A stretch of 13,027 nt of DNA from JAWWPY01 sp964412845 (GTDB taxonomy: Bacteria; Actinomycetota; Actinomycetes; Streptosporangiales; Streptosporangiaceae), in NCBI GenBank assembly GCA_964412845.1, contig CAYPQM010000174.1, forward strand, positions 1 through 13,027, in the 5' to 3' direction. A program made the translations under genes and the position numbers. A model generated the notes under the pieces. The model did no database searches. It was not told the DNA's origin and saw only the letters and a list, made by a program, of their open reading frames with translations. How positions within the stretch are numbered: the stretch's first letter is position 1; each line of letters opens with the position of its first letter. Positions 1 through 6,582 of this stretch are shown here, in pieces.

Positions 1-1528
1 TGCCGGCGATGGAGGCGGCGTTGCGCACCGCGGAGCGTGTCACCTTGACTGGGTCGATCACGCCCTGAGCGACCAGATCACCGTACTCAAGGGTGGCCGC
101 GTTGTAGCCCTGCCCGAACGGCAGATCAGCGATCTTCGCGACGACCACGGAGCCCTCGGCACCTGCGTTCTGCGCGATCCAGCGGGCCGGAGCGAAGAGT
201 GCCTTGCGCACGACTTCCACGCCAGTCGCCTCATCGCCGGTCAGGCCCAGATCGCCCAGGTTGGCCGCCGTGTGCACCAAAGCGCTGCCGCCGCCGGGGA
301 TGATGCCTTCCTCGATGGCAGCCCGGGTCGCAGAGATAGCGTCTTCCAGGCGGTGCTTCTTCTCCTTCAGCTCCACCTCGGTGGCCGCGCCGACCCGGAG
401 CACACAGACTCCGCCGGACAGCTTGGCCACCCGCTCCTGCAGCTTCTCCCGGTCCCAGTCCGAATCCGTCGCCTCGATCTCAGCCTTGAGCTGGCGAACC
501 CGGTCCTCGATGGCGCTGTGCTCACCGGCACCGTCCACGATCGTGGTGGTGTCCTTGTTGACCACGATCCTGCGGGCCTGGCCGAGCGTCTCGAGCCCGA
601 CCATCTCCAGCTTGAGACCCACTTCTTCGCTGACCACTTCACCGCCGGTAAGAATCGCCATGTCGCCGAGCATGGCCTTGCGGCGCTCGCCGAAGCCAGG
701 CGCCTTCACCGCGGTGACTGCGAGCAGCCCGCGGATCTTGTTCACGACCAGCGTGGACAGGGCCTCGCCCTCGACGTCCTCGGCAATCACCAGGAACGGC
801 TTCTTTGTCTGCGCGACCTTCTCAAGCAGCGGCAGGAAATCGGCCATCGAGGAGACCTTGCCCGCATGCAGCAGGACATAGGCGTCTTCCAGGACCGATT
901 CCATCCGGTCCTGGTCGGTGATGAAATACGGAGAGATGTAGCCCTTGTCGAACTGCATGCCCTCGGTGAACTCGAGCTCCAGCCCCATGGTCGGCGATTC
1001 CTCGACGGTGATCACGCCGTCCTTGCCGACCTTGGCGAACGCTTCGGCGATGAGCTCGCCGATCTTGCTGTCCTGCGCGGAGACGGTCGCCACGTGGGCG
1101 ATCTCCCCCTGCTCCTCGACCTCGCGGGCGGACTCGATCAGCAAGTCCGACACGGCGGCCGCGGCTGCGTCAATCCCGCGCTTGAGGGCGATCGGGTTCG
1201 CGCCAGCCGTCACACTGCGGCGGCCCTCGTGCACCATCGCCTGCGCCAGCACGGTCGCCGTGGTCGTACCGTCCCCGGCCACGTCGTTGGTCTTGGTCGC
1301 AACCTCCTTGGCCAGCTGGGCACCAAGGTTCTCGTACGGGTCCTCCAGCTCCACCTCCCGCGCGACGGTCACGCCGTCGTTCGTGATGGTCGGAGCGCCC
1401 CACTTCTTGTCGATAACGACGTTGCGGCCACGCGGGCCCAGCGTCACCTTCACGGCGTCCGCGAGGCGGTCCACGCCGCGCTCCAGTGCACGCCGCGCTT
1501 CCTCGTCGAACTCCAGCATTTTGGCCAT
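1..1528 (-). CDS. groEL: GroEL 60-kDa chaperonin, 3' end cut off by the window
   Basis: This gene encodes the ATP-driven cytosolic chaperonin that folds proteins inside a double ring capped by GroES. Visible from the start codon at 1528: the N-terminus MAKMLEFDEEARRALERG, the ATP-binding stretch VTLGPRGRNVVIDKKWGAP near residues 28-46, the catalytic GDGTTT at about 85-90, and the apical/intermediate stretch VKAPGFGERRKAMLGDMA. The IIPGGGSALVHTA motif is also present. The frame is open for 509 codons to the left edge, ending at RNAASIAG. The usual length is about 540, so roughly 30 C-terminal residues lie outside. They would show whether the tail is Gly/Met-rich or His-rich, which separates actinobacterial paralogues. 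The Shine-Dalgarno GAGGTG sits just upstream of the ATG. The gene lies 172 bp downstream of groES on the same strand and is probably co-transcribed, with stem-loops in the spacer. Confidence 0.98.
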   Translation of the reverse strand, partial: MAKMLEFDEEARRALERGVDRLADAVKVTLGPRGRNVVIDKKWGAPTITNDGVTVAREVELEDPYENLGAQLAKEVATKTNDVAGDGTTTATVLAQAMVHEGRRSVTAGANPIALKRGIDAAAAAVSDLLIESAREVEEQGEIAHVATVSAQDSKIGELIAEAFAKVGKDGVITVEESPTMGLELEFTEGMQFDKGYISPYFITDQDRMESVLEDAYVLLHAGKVSSMADFLPLLEKVAQTKKPFLVIAEDVEGEALSTLVVNKIRGLLAVTAVKAPGFGERRKAMLGDMAILTGGEVVSEEVGLKLEMVGLETLGQARRIVVNKDTTTIVDGAGEHSAIEDRVRQLKAEIEATDSDWDREKLQERVAKLSGGVCVLRVGAATEVELKEKKHRLEDAISATRAAIEEGIIPGGGSALVHTAANLGDLGLTGDEATGVEVVRKALFAPARWIAQNAGAEGSVVVAKIADLPFGQGYNAATLEYGDLVAQGVIDPVKVTRSAVRNAASIAG

Positions 1529-1599
1529 GAGCACCTCAAAACTTGCTTGGTATGACTTTGCGGAAAGCGTCCAGTCAGTGCCCCGCGGTCAATGGCTTA

Positions 1600-1648
1600 C
1601 GAGCCACCGCCCCGGACACCAGTCCGGCGTCCGGGGCGGTACGGCTCG
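1600..1648 (-). promoter_or_regulatory. Strong stem-loop between groES and groEL (attenuator or mRNA-processing site)
   Basis: The arms CGAGCCACCGCCCCGGAC (1600-1617) and its complement at 1629-1648 pair over 18 bp with a 2-nt bulge (AC at 1641-1642) and an 11-nt loop. No U-run follows on the transcribed minus strand, so it is not a classical intrinsic terminator. Its place in the spacer suggests partial attenuation, RNase processing or mRNA stabilisation that sets the GroES:GroEL ratio. That role is inferred. Confidence 0.6.
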
Positions 1649-1665
1649 AACCCACGGGCATCTGT

Positions 1666-1683
1666 CGCGGGACGCGTCCCGCG
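1666..1683. repeat. 18-bp perfect palindrome just downstream of groES
   Basis: CGCGGGACGCGTCCCGCG is a perfect palindrome beginning 17 bp past the groES stop codon. As RNA it could form a short hairpin in tandem with the larger stem-loop at 1600-1648; as DNA it could be a dimer-binding site. The sequence alone does not decide which. Confidence 0.5.
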
Positions 1684-1700
1684 CCACATGATCCGCGTGC

Positions 1701-2012
1701 TTACTTCTCGATGATGGCGAGCACATCACGGGCAGAGAGCACTAGGTACTCCTCGCCGTGGTACTTCACCTCTGTGCCGCCGTACTTGCTGTACAGCACC
1801 ACGTCACCGACTTTGACATCCATCGGGACGCGTTTGGCGCCGGCATCGTCGAACCGGCCCGGGCCCACCGCAAGGACTTCGCCCTCCTGGGGCTTCTCCT
1901 TGGCGGTGTCCGGGATCACGAGACCGGATGCAGTGGTCTGCTCGGCCTCGAGCGTCCGGACCACGATGCGGTCCTCGAGCGGCTTGAGAACAACCTTGGT
2001 GGCGGTCGTCAC
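1701..2012 (-). CDS. groES: GroES 10-kDa co-chaperonin
   Basis: This is the co-chaperonin lid: seven subunits cap a GroEL ring and close the folding chamber. The 103-residue protein has the full family pattern. It has the N-terminal VVLKPLEDRIVVR, the mobile loop EAEQTTASGLVIPDTAKEKPQEG that docks on the GroEL apical domain, the strand GEVLAVGPG, and the ending DVVLYSKYGGTEVKYHGEEYLVLSARDVLAIIEK. The length is normal. The start is GTG at 2012, chosen for the strong GGGGGAGG Shine-Dalgarno about 7-8 nt upstream and because MTTATKVVLKPL matches the family start. It is the first gene of the groES-groEL pair, and its leader carries a CIRCE operator. A metallo-hydrolase gene diverges from it. Confidence 0.98.
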   Translation of the reverse strand: MTTATKVVLKPLEDRIVVRTLEAEQTTASGLVIPDTAKEKPQEGEVLAVGPGRFDDAGAKRVPMDVKVGDVVLYSKYGGTEVKYHGEEYLVLSARDVLAIIEK

Positions 2013-2108
2013 GATCTGACCTCCCCCTTCGGAAAGGCTTGTGAAAATGACATAGTGGTTGCGACTTCGGCTGACTGTCGTCGCGGGTGCCAGATCGGCC
2101 TCGTCGCA

Positions 2109-2135
2109 TTAGCACTCTACTCTAGTGAGTGCCAG
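2109..2135 (-). promoter_or_regulatory. CIRCE operator (HrcA binding site) upstream of groES
   Basis: On the plus strand it reads TTAGCACTC, nine bases, GAGTGCCAG; the consensus is TTAGCACTC-N9-GAGTGCTAA. One half is perfect and the other matches 7 of 9. Spacing is exactly 9. HrcA, a heat-labile repressor, binds CIRCE in many bacteria including Streptomyces, so groESL is predicted to be HrcA-repressed and heat-induced. hrcA itself is not in the window. On the minus strand CTGGCA (2130-2135) and GCTAAT (2108-2113), 16 bases apart, could be a -35/-10 pair overlapping the operator. That promoter call is tentative. Confidence 0.92.
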
Positions 2136-2270
2136 TTCCGAACAGTATCGCCGGTCCCCGGACTCGTCAACACAGCCGCGGCACATCTCCGCCCTGGCCA
2201 CCCGCCAGCGGCCGCCCAGCGCCGGGGAGCCGGCTTGCGGTACCCCGGCTACCTCGGCACAGTGGCTGTC

Positions 2271-2978
2271 ATGCTGAGCCGAGATAGCGTCCGCCGGGTT
2301 GACTTCGGCTATTTCATCAGGCCCGCCCAGGAGACCGGAACCGGCCAGCCGCGAGTCGAGCCGCTGGTGGGCTACCTCGTCGCGCAGCCGGATGGCTGGC
2401 TGCTGTTCGACTCCGGGATGGGTGCTGGCCAGGCCGACCTCGAGGCGCACTACCGCCCGCGGCGCCGGGAGCTCGGCCTGGCCCTGCGCTCCTGCGGGCT
2501 CTCGCTCGACGACGTTCGGTGGGTGGTGAACTGCCACCTCCATTTCGATCACTGCGGCGGCAACCCGCAGCTGGCTGGCCTGCCGGTGTACGTCCAGGCG
2601 GCCGAGCTCGCCGACGCGCGGGCGGTGGACTCGTACACGCTGCCCGAGCTGGTGGACTTCCCCGGCGCCCGGTACGAGGAACTGCCGGGGGAAGCCGAGA
2701 TCCTGCCGGGCGTGTGGGTGATCCCCACCCCTGGGCACACCACCGGGCATCAGTCCCTGGCCGTGCGGTGCGGCGATGGCACGCTCATCCTGGCCGGCCA
2801 GGCGCACGACTCAGCGACGGGGTTCACCGCCGATCAGCTGGCCCGGCGGGCTCAGCAGGACGGTGCCACCGCGCCGCTGCCCGCCGTCTCCCCCTGGCTC
2901 GACCGGCTGCTCGAATTCGATCCGGCCCGGGTCTGCTTCGCGCACGACCTCGCGGTCTGGGAACCCGTCCCCTCCTGA
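2271..2978 (+). CDS. Metallo-beta-lactamase-fold hydrolase, AHL-lactonase-like family
   Basis: This is a probable cytoplasmic metallo-hydrolase of 235 residues. The dinuclear zinc motif HxHxDH is seen as NCHLHFDHCGG (H89, H91, D93, H94). Further metal-site histidines are likely at H156 in TPGHTTGH and H225 in CFAHD. The layout resembles the N-acyl-homoserine lactonase branch (AiiA/AttM type) of the superfamily, but the substrate cannot be read from the sequence. The position that usually holds the bridging Asp (GDA in many relatives) reads LAGQAHDS, with Q177. No signal peptide is visible. ATG at 2271 gives a compact start but has no clear Shine-Dalgarno; an in-frame TTG at 2235 with GGGGAG five bases upstream is a real alternative. 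It is the only plus-strand gene, divergent from groES and convergent with tsaD. Confidence 0.88.
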   Translation: MLSRDSVRRVDFGYFIRPAQETGTGQPRVEPLVGYLVAQPDGWLLFDSGMGAGQADLEAHYRPRRRELGLALRSCGLSLDDVRWVVNCHLHFDHCGGNPQLAGLPVYVQAAELADARAVDSYTLPELVDFPGARYEELPGEAEILPGVWVIPTPGHTTGHQSLAVRCGDGTLILAGQAHDSATGFTADQLARRAQQDGATAPLPAVSPWLDRLLEFDPARVCFAHDLAVWEPVPS

Positions 2979-3022
2979 CCCGATGCCCCGCCGCACCCGG
3001 CCCGCACCAGTCCCACAGCCCA

Positions 3023-3046
3023 CGCCAGTCCCACAGTGGGCTGGCG
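3023..3046. terminator. Hairpin after the metallo-hydrolase gene (possible bidirectional terminator)
   Basis: CGCCAG pairs with CTGGCG, and CCCA with TGGG, around a CAG loop, with one bulged T. It begins 45 bp past the stop codon at 2978. There is no U-run, so any terminator role is inferred from its place between convergent genes. Confidence 0.4.
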
Positions 3047-3103
3047 TATCCGGACGCGGCGCGTAAAGCGCCGGAGGCGCAGCGCAGGGGCCGGATGCGC
3101 CAG
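3041..3103. repeat. REP-like imperfect palindrome, 63 nt
   Basis: The outer arms CTGGCGTATCCGG (3041-3053) and CCGGATGCGCCAG (3091-3103) pair over 13 positions with a single T-G wobble. Inside is a second perfect stem, CGGCGC-GTAAA-GCGCCG (3057-3073). The nested structure between two convergent stop codons resembles extragenic palindromic elements. Whether it recurs in the genome cannot be seen here. Its right arm runs into the first unit of the 21-nt tandem array. Confidence 0.6.
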
Positions 3104-3282
3104 CCCGCGCCGGTCCACCGCCAGCCCGCNNNNNNNNNNNNNNNNNNNNNNNNNNNNNNNNNNNNNNNNNNNNNNNNNNNNNNNNNNNNNNNNNNNNNNN
3201 NNNNNNNNNNNNNNNNNNNNNNNNNNNNNCGCCAGCCCGCGCCGGTCCACCGCCAGCCCGCTCCGGTCCCACCGCCAGCCCG
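3098..3282. repeat. 21-nt GC-rich tandem repeat array interrupted by the assembly gap
   Basis: The unit CGCCAGCCCGCGCCGGTCCAC occurs at 3098-3118, again in part at 3119-3129, and after the N run at 3230-3250. A 22-nt variant follows (3251-3272), then a partial copy. The 32 bases left of the gap equal the 32 bases right of it. The true copy number is unknown because it lies in the gap. Confidence 0.85.
3130..3229. other. Assembly gap (100 N)
   Basis: Exactly 100 N, the usual placeholder for a gap of unknown size. It sits inside the 21-nt tandem array, which explains why assembly broke here. Confidence 0.99.
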
Positions 3283-3289
3283 ACCGCCC

Positions 3290-4321
3290 CTAAGCCATCA
3301 CGACGGTGGTGACGGGGAGGGACGAGTCGGCGGGGAAGTCCAGCGGGGAGGACGGCGCGCCGCGGGCCACCAGTTCGGCGCCGAGCGCCGCCACCATCGC
3401 GCCGTTGTCCGTGCACAAGCCGGGCCTGGGCACCCGCAGCCGGATGCCGGCGGCTGCGCAGCGCTCGGCGGCGAGATCCCGCAGCCGGGAGTTCGCCGCC
3501 ACCCCGCCGCCGATGATCAGGTGATCCACGCCGTGCGCCCGGCAGGCATCCACGGCCTTGCGGGTGAGCACGTCGGCCACGGCCTCCTGGAAGGAGGCGG
3601 CCACGTCAGCCACGGGCACGCTGAGCCCGGCCTCCCGGCGGGCCTCGACCCAGCGGGCCACCGCGGTCTTCAGCCCCGAGAAGGAGAAGTCGGAGGTCTG
3701 GTCACGGTATTTGGCCCGGGGGAACGAGATCGCCGCCGGATTCCCGGAGCGGGCCGCGGTGTCGATCGGCGGGCCACCGGGGAACGGCAGCCCGAGCACG
3801 CGGGCCACCTTGTCGTACGCCTCGCCGGCCGCGTCGTCGATGGTGGCCCCGAGCGGCAGCACGTCGCCGGTCACGTCGCGCACCAGCAGCAGCGAGGAGT
3901 GGCCGCCGGACACCAGCAGGGCGACCGCGGGCGTCGGCAGCGCCCCATGTTCCAGCTGATCGACGGCGATGTGCGCGGCCAGGTGATTCACCGCGTACAG
4001 CGGCTTGCCCAGGGCCAGCGCGTACGCTTTCGCCGCGCACACACCCACCAGCAAGGCCCCGGTGAGCCCCGGCCCGGCAGTGACGGCGATCGCATCCACG
4101 CCGGCCAGGGTGACCCCGGCGATGGCCAGCGCGCGGTCCACGGCGGGGACCATCGCCTCCAGGTGCGCCCGGCTGGCCACCTCGGGGACCACGCCACCGA
4201 ACCGGGCGTGCTCGGCCACGCTGGACGCGACCGAGTCCGCGAGCAGCTCGTGCCCGCGGACCAGGCCGGCGCCTGTCTCGTCGCAGGAGGTCTCGATGCC
4301 CAGGACCAGCGGCGCGGTCAT
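3290..4321 (-). CDS. tsaD: tRNA N6-adenosine threonylcarbamoyltransferase TsaD
   Basis: TsaD moves the threonylcarbamoyl group from threonylcarbamoyl-AMP onto A37 of ANN-decoding tRNAs, working with TsaB and TsaE. The 343-residue length is typical. In order: GIETSCDETG at 8-17, the region AVTAGPGLTGALLVG around 79-93, the metal-binding histidines in NHLAAH (H113 and H117), SGGHS (138-142), IDDAAGEAYDKVAR, DFSFSGLKTAV, GGGVAANSRLR and the metal-binding Asp in LCTDNGAM. The ATG at 4321 overlaps the rimI stop as ATGA, so translational coupling is likely. This start matches the family N-terminus, although the frame stays open well upstream. It is the last gene of the leftward run and converges on the repeat-rich spacer. 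Confidence 0.98.
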   Translation of the reverse strand: MTAPLVLGIETSCDETGAGLVRGHELLADSVASSVAEHARFGGVVPEVASRAHLEAMVPAVDRALAIAGVTLAGVDAIAVTAGPGLTGALLVGVCAAKAYALALGKPLYAVNHLAAHIAVDQLEHGALPTPAVALLVSGGHSSLLLVRDVTGDVLPLGATIDDAAGEAYDKVARVLGLPFPGGPPIDTAARSGNPAAISFPRAKYRDQTSDFSFSGLKTAVARWVEARREAGLSVPVADVAASFQEAVADVLTRKAVDACRAHGVDHLIIGGGVAANSRLRDLAAERCAAAGIRLRVPRPGLCTDNGAMVAALGAELVARGAPSSPLDFPADSSLPVTTVVMA

Positions 4322-4908
4322 TCGGTGCCCCCGGTCCGCGGCCAGGTGCGGCGGGCGCGTGCCGTCGCGGTGCTGGCCGCGCCGCCGGCCGCGGTGCCAG
4401 CCGCGGTGCCAGCCGCAGTGCCAGCCGCAGTGCCAGCCGCGGGCCCGCCAGGAGTGTCCGCGACCCGCCGCATCACCAGGGCGTCGGTACCTGAGGGCTG
4501 GTAATAGCCCCGGCGCAGCCCGATGTCGGTGAAGCCGTGCCTGCGGTACAGATCCTGCGCCCGCCCGTTGTCCACCCGGACCTCCAGGAAGACCTCGCGG
4601 CAGTGCCGCCGGCCGGCCTCGGCGAGCAACTCGCCGAGCAGGGCGGCGCCGATCCCCTCGCCCCAGCGGTCCTGCGCCACGGCCATCGTCAGCACATCCG
4701 CCTGGCCGCCGCCCGCGGCGAGCAGGCCAGCGTAGCCGACCACCAGCGCCTCCTCTTCGGCCACCACGTAGTAGCGTCCGGCCGCCCCCCCGGCGAGCTC
4801 GGCGCGGAGCATCCGCTCGGTCCACGCCTCCTTGCCGAACAGGGCATCTTCCAGGACGAGCACGGCCGCCAGATCACCGCGGGACATGCGACGCAACACA
4901 ATGCTCAC
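4318..4908 (-). CDS. rimI: RimI-type GNAT N-acetyltransferase with a repetitive C-terminal tail
   Basis: This is a GNAT acetyltransferase of the RimI family, which in E. coli acetylates the N-terminus of ribosomal protein S18. In actinobacteria the gene sits with tsaB and tsaD, and the real target is uncertain. The acetyl-CoA loop is DVLTMAVAQDRWGEGIGAALL (about 71-91, with the RWGEGIG turn), followed by EVRVDNGRAQDLYRRHGF (109-126) and the terminal YYQPSGTDALVM. The core ends near residue 150, the usual family length. The protein continues to 196 with a tail of five near-identical AAGT units (157-176) and a basic end. Start is GTG at 4908, overlapping the tsaB stop as GTGA; the stop overlaps the tsaD start as ATGA. 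Confidence 0.95.
   Translation of the reverse strand: MSIVLRRMSRGDLAAVLVLEDALFGKEAWTERMLRAELAGGAAGRYYVVAEEEALVVGYAGLLAAGGGQADVLTMAVAQDRWGEGIGAALLGELLAEAGRRHCREVFLEVRVDNGRAQDLYRRHGFTDIGLRRGYYQPSGTDALVMRRVADTPGGPAAGTAAGTAAGTAAGTAAGGAASTATARARRTWPRTGGTE
4381..4440 (-). repeat. 12-nt in-frame tandem repeat coding the RimI (AAGT)n tail
   Basis: Five 12-nt units of the type GCCAGCCGCGGT, with one-base variation (GCCAGCCGCAGT), encode AAGT repeats. The unit is a multiple of three, so gain or loss of copies keeps the reading frame. Confidence 0.85.
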
Positions 4909-5555
4909 GACGGGGTCACCCGCTTCGGCGGGCCAGGGACCCGGGCGTCCGGCCTGCGCAGGTACAACGGCTCCGCCGGCATCGGCAGTCCGGCCGCCAG
5001 TCGTTGGGCGACCAGGCGGGCGAGCGTGCGCGCGGCCGGATACTCCGGCCTGATCGGCTCACCAAGCAGGCTGGGATAGATTCCCGCACCCACCCCGGCG
5101 ACCGGGCAGTCCGCCCCGATCTCACCAGGAGCGCTCACCGTCGGCCCGGTCAGCCGGTCACCGGCGGCCGAGTACCCGGCCCAGTACAGCTCCCTGCGCC
5201 GGGCATCAGTGGCGACAACGAAGTCCCGCCCGGCGGCCTCGGTCACGGCATCCAGCGCGATCACGTCGAGCGTGCACGCCCCGTGGACGGGGATGCCCAG
5301 GGCGCTGCCGAGCACCCGCGCCGTGACCAGTCCCGCACGCAGTCCCGTGTAGGGGCCCGGCCCGGTCCCGACGGCCACCGCCGTGACGTCCAGCTGGGTC
5401 CGGCCGGCATCAGCCAGCACCTTGTCGATAGCGGATGCGAGCAGCTCGCCGTGCCGGCGGGCATCGTCAGACGCCACCTCCGCGAGCACTTGCGCCCCGT
5501 CATGCAGGGCCACTGTCACGGCCGGCGTCGCGGTATCGAAGGCGAGCAGCAGCAC
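4905..5555 (-). CDS. tsaB: tRNA threonylcarbamoyladenosine biosynthesis protein TsaB
   Basis: TsaB is the inactive Hsp70/ASKHA-fold partner of TsaD in the t6A complex; it dimerises with TsaD and is needed for its activity. The 216 residues are normal in length. Visible are LLLAFDTATPAVTVAL at the N-terminus, RRHGELL (34-40), the hallmark GPGPYTGLRAGL (65-76; many relatives have GPGSFTGLR), and ATDARRRELYWAGY in the middle. The start is GTG at 5555 and the Shine-Dalgarno is weak (TAGG about 9 bases upstream). The gene overlaps rimI by four bases (GTGA) and lies 69 bp after the membrane-protein gene. A small hairpin (GGTGCT/AGCACC, 5593-5611) lies in that spacer. Confidence 0.96.
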   Translation of the reverse strand: MLLLAFDTATPAVTVALHDGAQVLAEVASDDARRHGELLASAIDKVLADAGRTQLDVTAVAVGTGPGPYTGLRAGLVTARVLGSALGIPVHGACTLDVIALDAVTEAAGRDFVVATDARRRELYWAGYSAAGDRLTGPTVSAPGEIGADCPVAGVGAGIYPSLLGEPIRPEYPAARTLARLVAQRLAAGLPMPAEPLYLRRPDARVPGPPKRVTPS

Positions 5556-5592
5556 GAATCAAACCTAGATGACGTCAGCGAGCTACCGGAAC

Positions 5593-5611
5593 GGTGCTCT
5601 GGGCCAGCACC
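5593..5611. other. Small hairpin upstream of tsaB
   Basis: GGTGCT and AGCACC pair over 6 bp around a 7-base loop, in the 69-bp spacer between the membrane-protein stop and the tsaB start. No U-run is present. It could be a weak processing site or chance. Confidence 0.3.
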
Positions 5612-5624
5612 AGGACTGGCTGGG

Positions 5625-6557
5625 TCAATGCACCTGGGCCAGGATGCCCCGCGCCACGGCGAGCGCCCCGGCCTTGAGCTGGGCGGCGGAAACCGGCCCG
5701 TAGCCGCCCGTGCTGGAATGGTCGAGTCCTTCAAGGACCACGGTGATCAGCACGTTGTGATCACGGATCGCCACGGTGAGCAGGTCGGTGGTGTCACCGC
5801 CCGCCGTGGTCACCTGGAGCGCCGAGAACGCGGCGCTGCCGAGCCCGCGCAGCACGGTCACCCTGGCCTTGGGCAGATGGCTGGCCTTGGGCGGGCTGGC
5901 CTTCTCGGCCATGGCCTGACGATAGGAGTCGCTGGCCGCGAAGGTCGCACTGCCGTTCCCGCTGGCCAGCCCGTTGGGCGCGTAGGCCTGCGCTTCGACA
6001 TCCAGCAGGCGGTAGATGGGCTTGGCGTCGAGCGTCCAGTCGCACAGACTGTCCGCCCGGCCATTGAGCGAGTCCGGGACCACTTTGGTCCGCTTGCCGG
6101 GCAGGTACTGGTCCAGCGTGGCCGTGGACACCGCTGAGCAGGCGTTCGGCACGGTCTGGAATTCGCCGGGCAGGAAACTGCTGATTATCTGGCCGGGCAG
6201 TGGTGCGGTCTTGTTGTTGCCGCGCAGCAGCCACCAGCTCCCACCGCCGATGACGACCACGACCGCGAGCACGATCACCCAGAAGAAGAAACCGCGCCGT
6301 GTCTTGCGCGCACGGGCGGCCGCCGCCCGTCCGGGGGGGCGCCTGCCGGGCGGCGCAGTGGCCCCGCCGCTGTCCTCGCGGACGGCCGGACGGGGACGCT
6401 CAGACCGTTCCGCCCAGCGTGGGTCGATTCCGAGACCCGCCCACGGCGGCAGCTCCTCGTCCCCGTCCACCGGGTCAGCCTCAGACCAGCGCGGAGCGGC
6501 CCGACGCGGCTCGGGCATCCTGCTGGACCGCGGGGGAGGAGGCCCCTGCTGAGCCAC
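5625..6557 (-). CDS. Single-pass membrane protein with DUF3558-like extracytoplasmic domain
   Basis: Function is unknown. Of 310 residues, about 1-88 form a Pro/Arg-rich, probably disordered cytoplasmic segment ending in RARKTRRG. A strong membrane helix follows (about 89-111, FFFWVIVLAVVVVIGGGSWW), then an outer domain of about 195 residues. The positive residues before the helix predict N-in topology. The outer domain has two cysteines, in NACSAVS (C140) and LCDW (C172), a spacing and context like actinobacterial DUF3558-type exported proteins, where they are thought to form a disulfide. The resemblance is by eye only. The GTG start at 6557 has a good GGAGGG Shine-Dalgarno. It sits between tsaE and tsaB on the same strand, with 111 bp to tsaE, so it may have its own promoter. 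No catalytic motif is visible. Confidence 0.88.
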   Translation of the reverse strand: MAQQGPPPPRSSRMPEPRRAAPRWSEADPVDGDEELPPWAGLGIDPRWAERSERPRPAVREDSGGATAPPGRRPPGRAAAARARKTRRGFFFWVIVLAVVVVIGGGSWWLLRGNNKTAPLPGQIISSFLPGEFQTVPNACSAVSTATLDQYLPGKRTKVVPDSLNGRADSLCDWTLDAKPIYRLLDVEAQAYAPNGLASGNGSATFAASDSYRQAMAEKASPPKASHLPKARVTVLRGLGSAAFSALQVTTAGGDTTDLLTVAIRDHNVLITVVLEGLDHSSTGGYGPVSAAQLKAGALAVARGILAQVH

Positions 6558-6582
6558 GGCGCCCTCCGGGGAAGGGATCGGA

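Larger units (their letters stand above)
2979..3289. other. Gene-free convergent intergenic region holding repeats and an assembly gap
   Basis: This 311-bp stretch separates the ends of two convergent genes. It holds a 12-nt direct repeat CCAGTCCCACAG (3007-3018 and 3025-3036), a small hairpin (3023-3046), a longer REP-like palindrome (3041-3103), a 21-nt tandem array and 100 N. No convincing gene is present. Open frames across it give only low-complexity Pro/Arg/Ala repeats. Confidence 0.85.

Noticed and set aside
272..1555. Long plus-strand open frame opposite groEL
   Set aside because: Its translation is low-complexity and has no family motif, while the minus strand encodes an unmistakable GroEL. 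High GC keeps antisense frames open.
3098..3282. Possible CRISPR array
   Set aside because: The 21-nt units are directly adjacent with no unique spacers, and no cas gene is near.
2519..4504. Plus-strand open frame of over 600 codons across the N run
   Set aside because: It reads out of frame through the metallo-hydrolase, through repeats and N, then antisense to tsaD. No recognisable domain.
4322..4825. N-terminal extension of TsaD upstream of 4321
   Set aside because: The extension is just the rimI region read in another frame, including its repeats. The MTAPLVLGIETS start matches the family.
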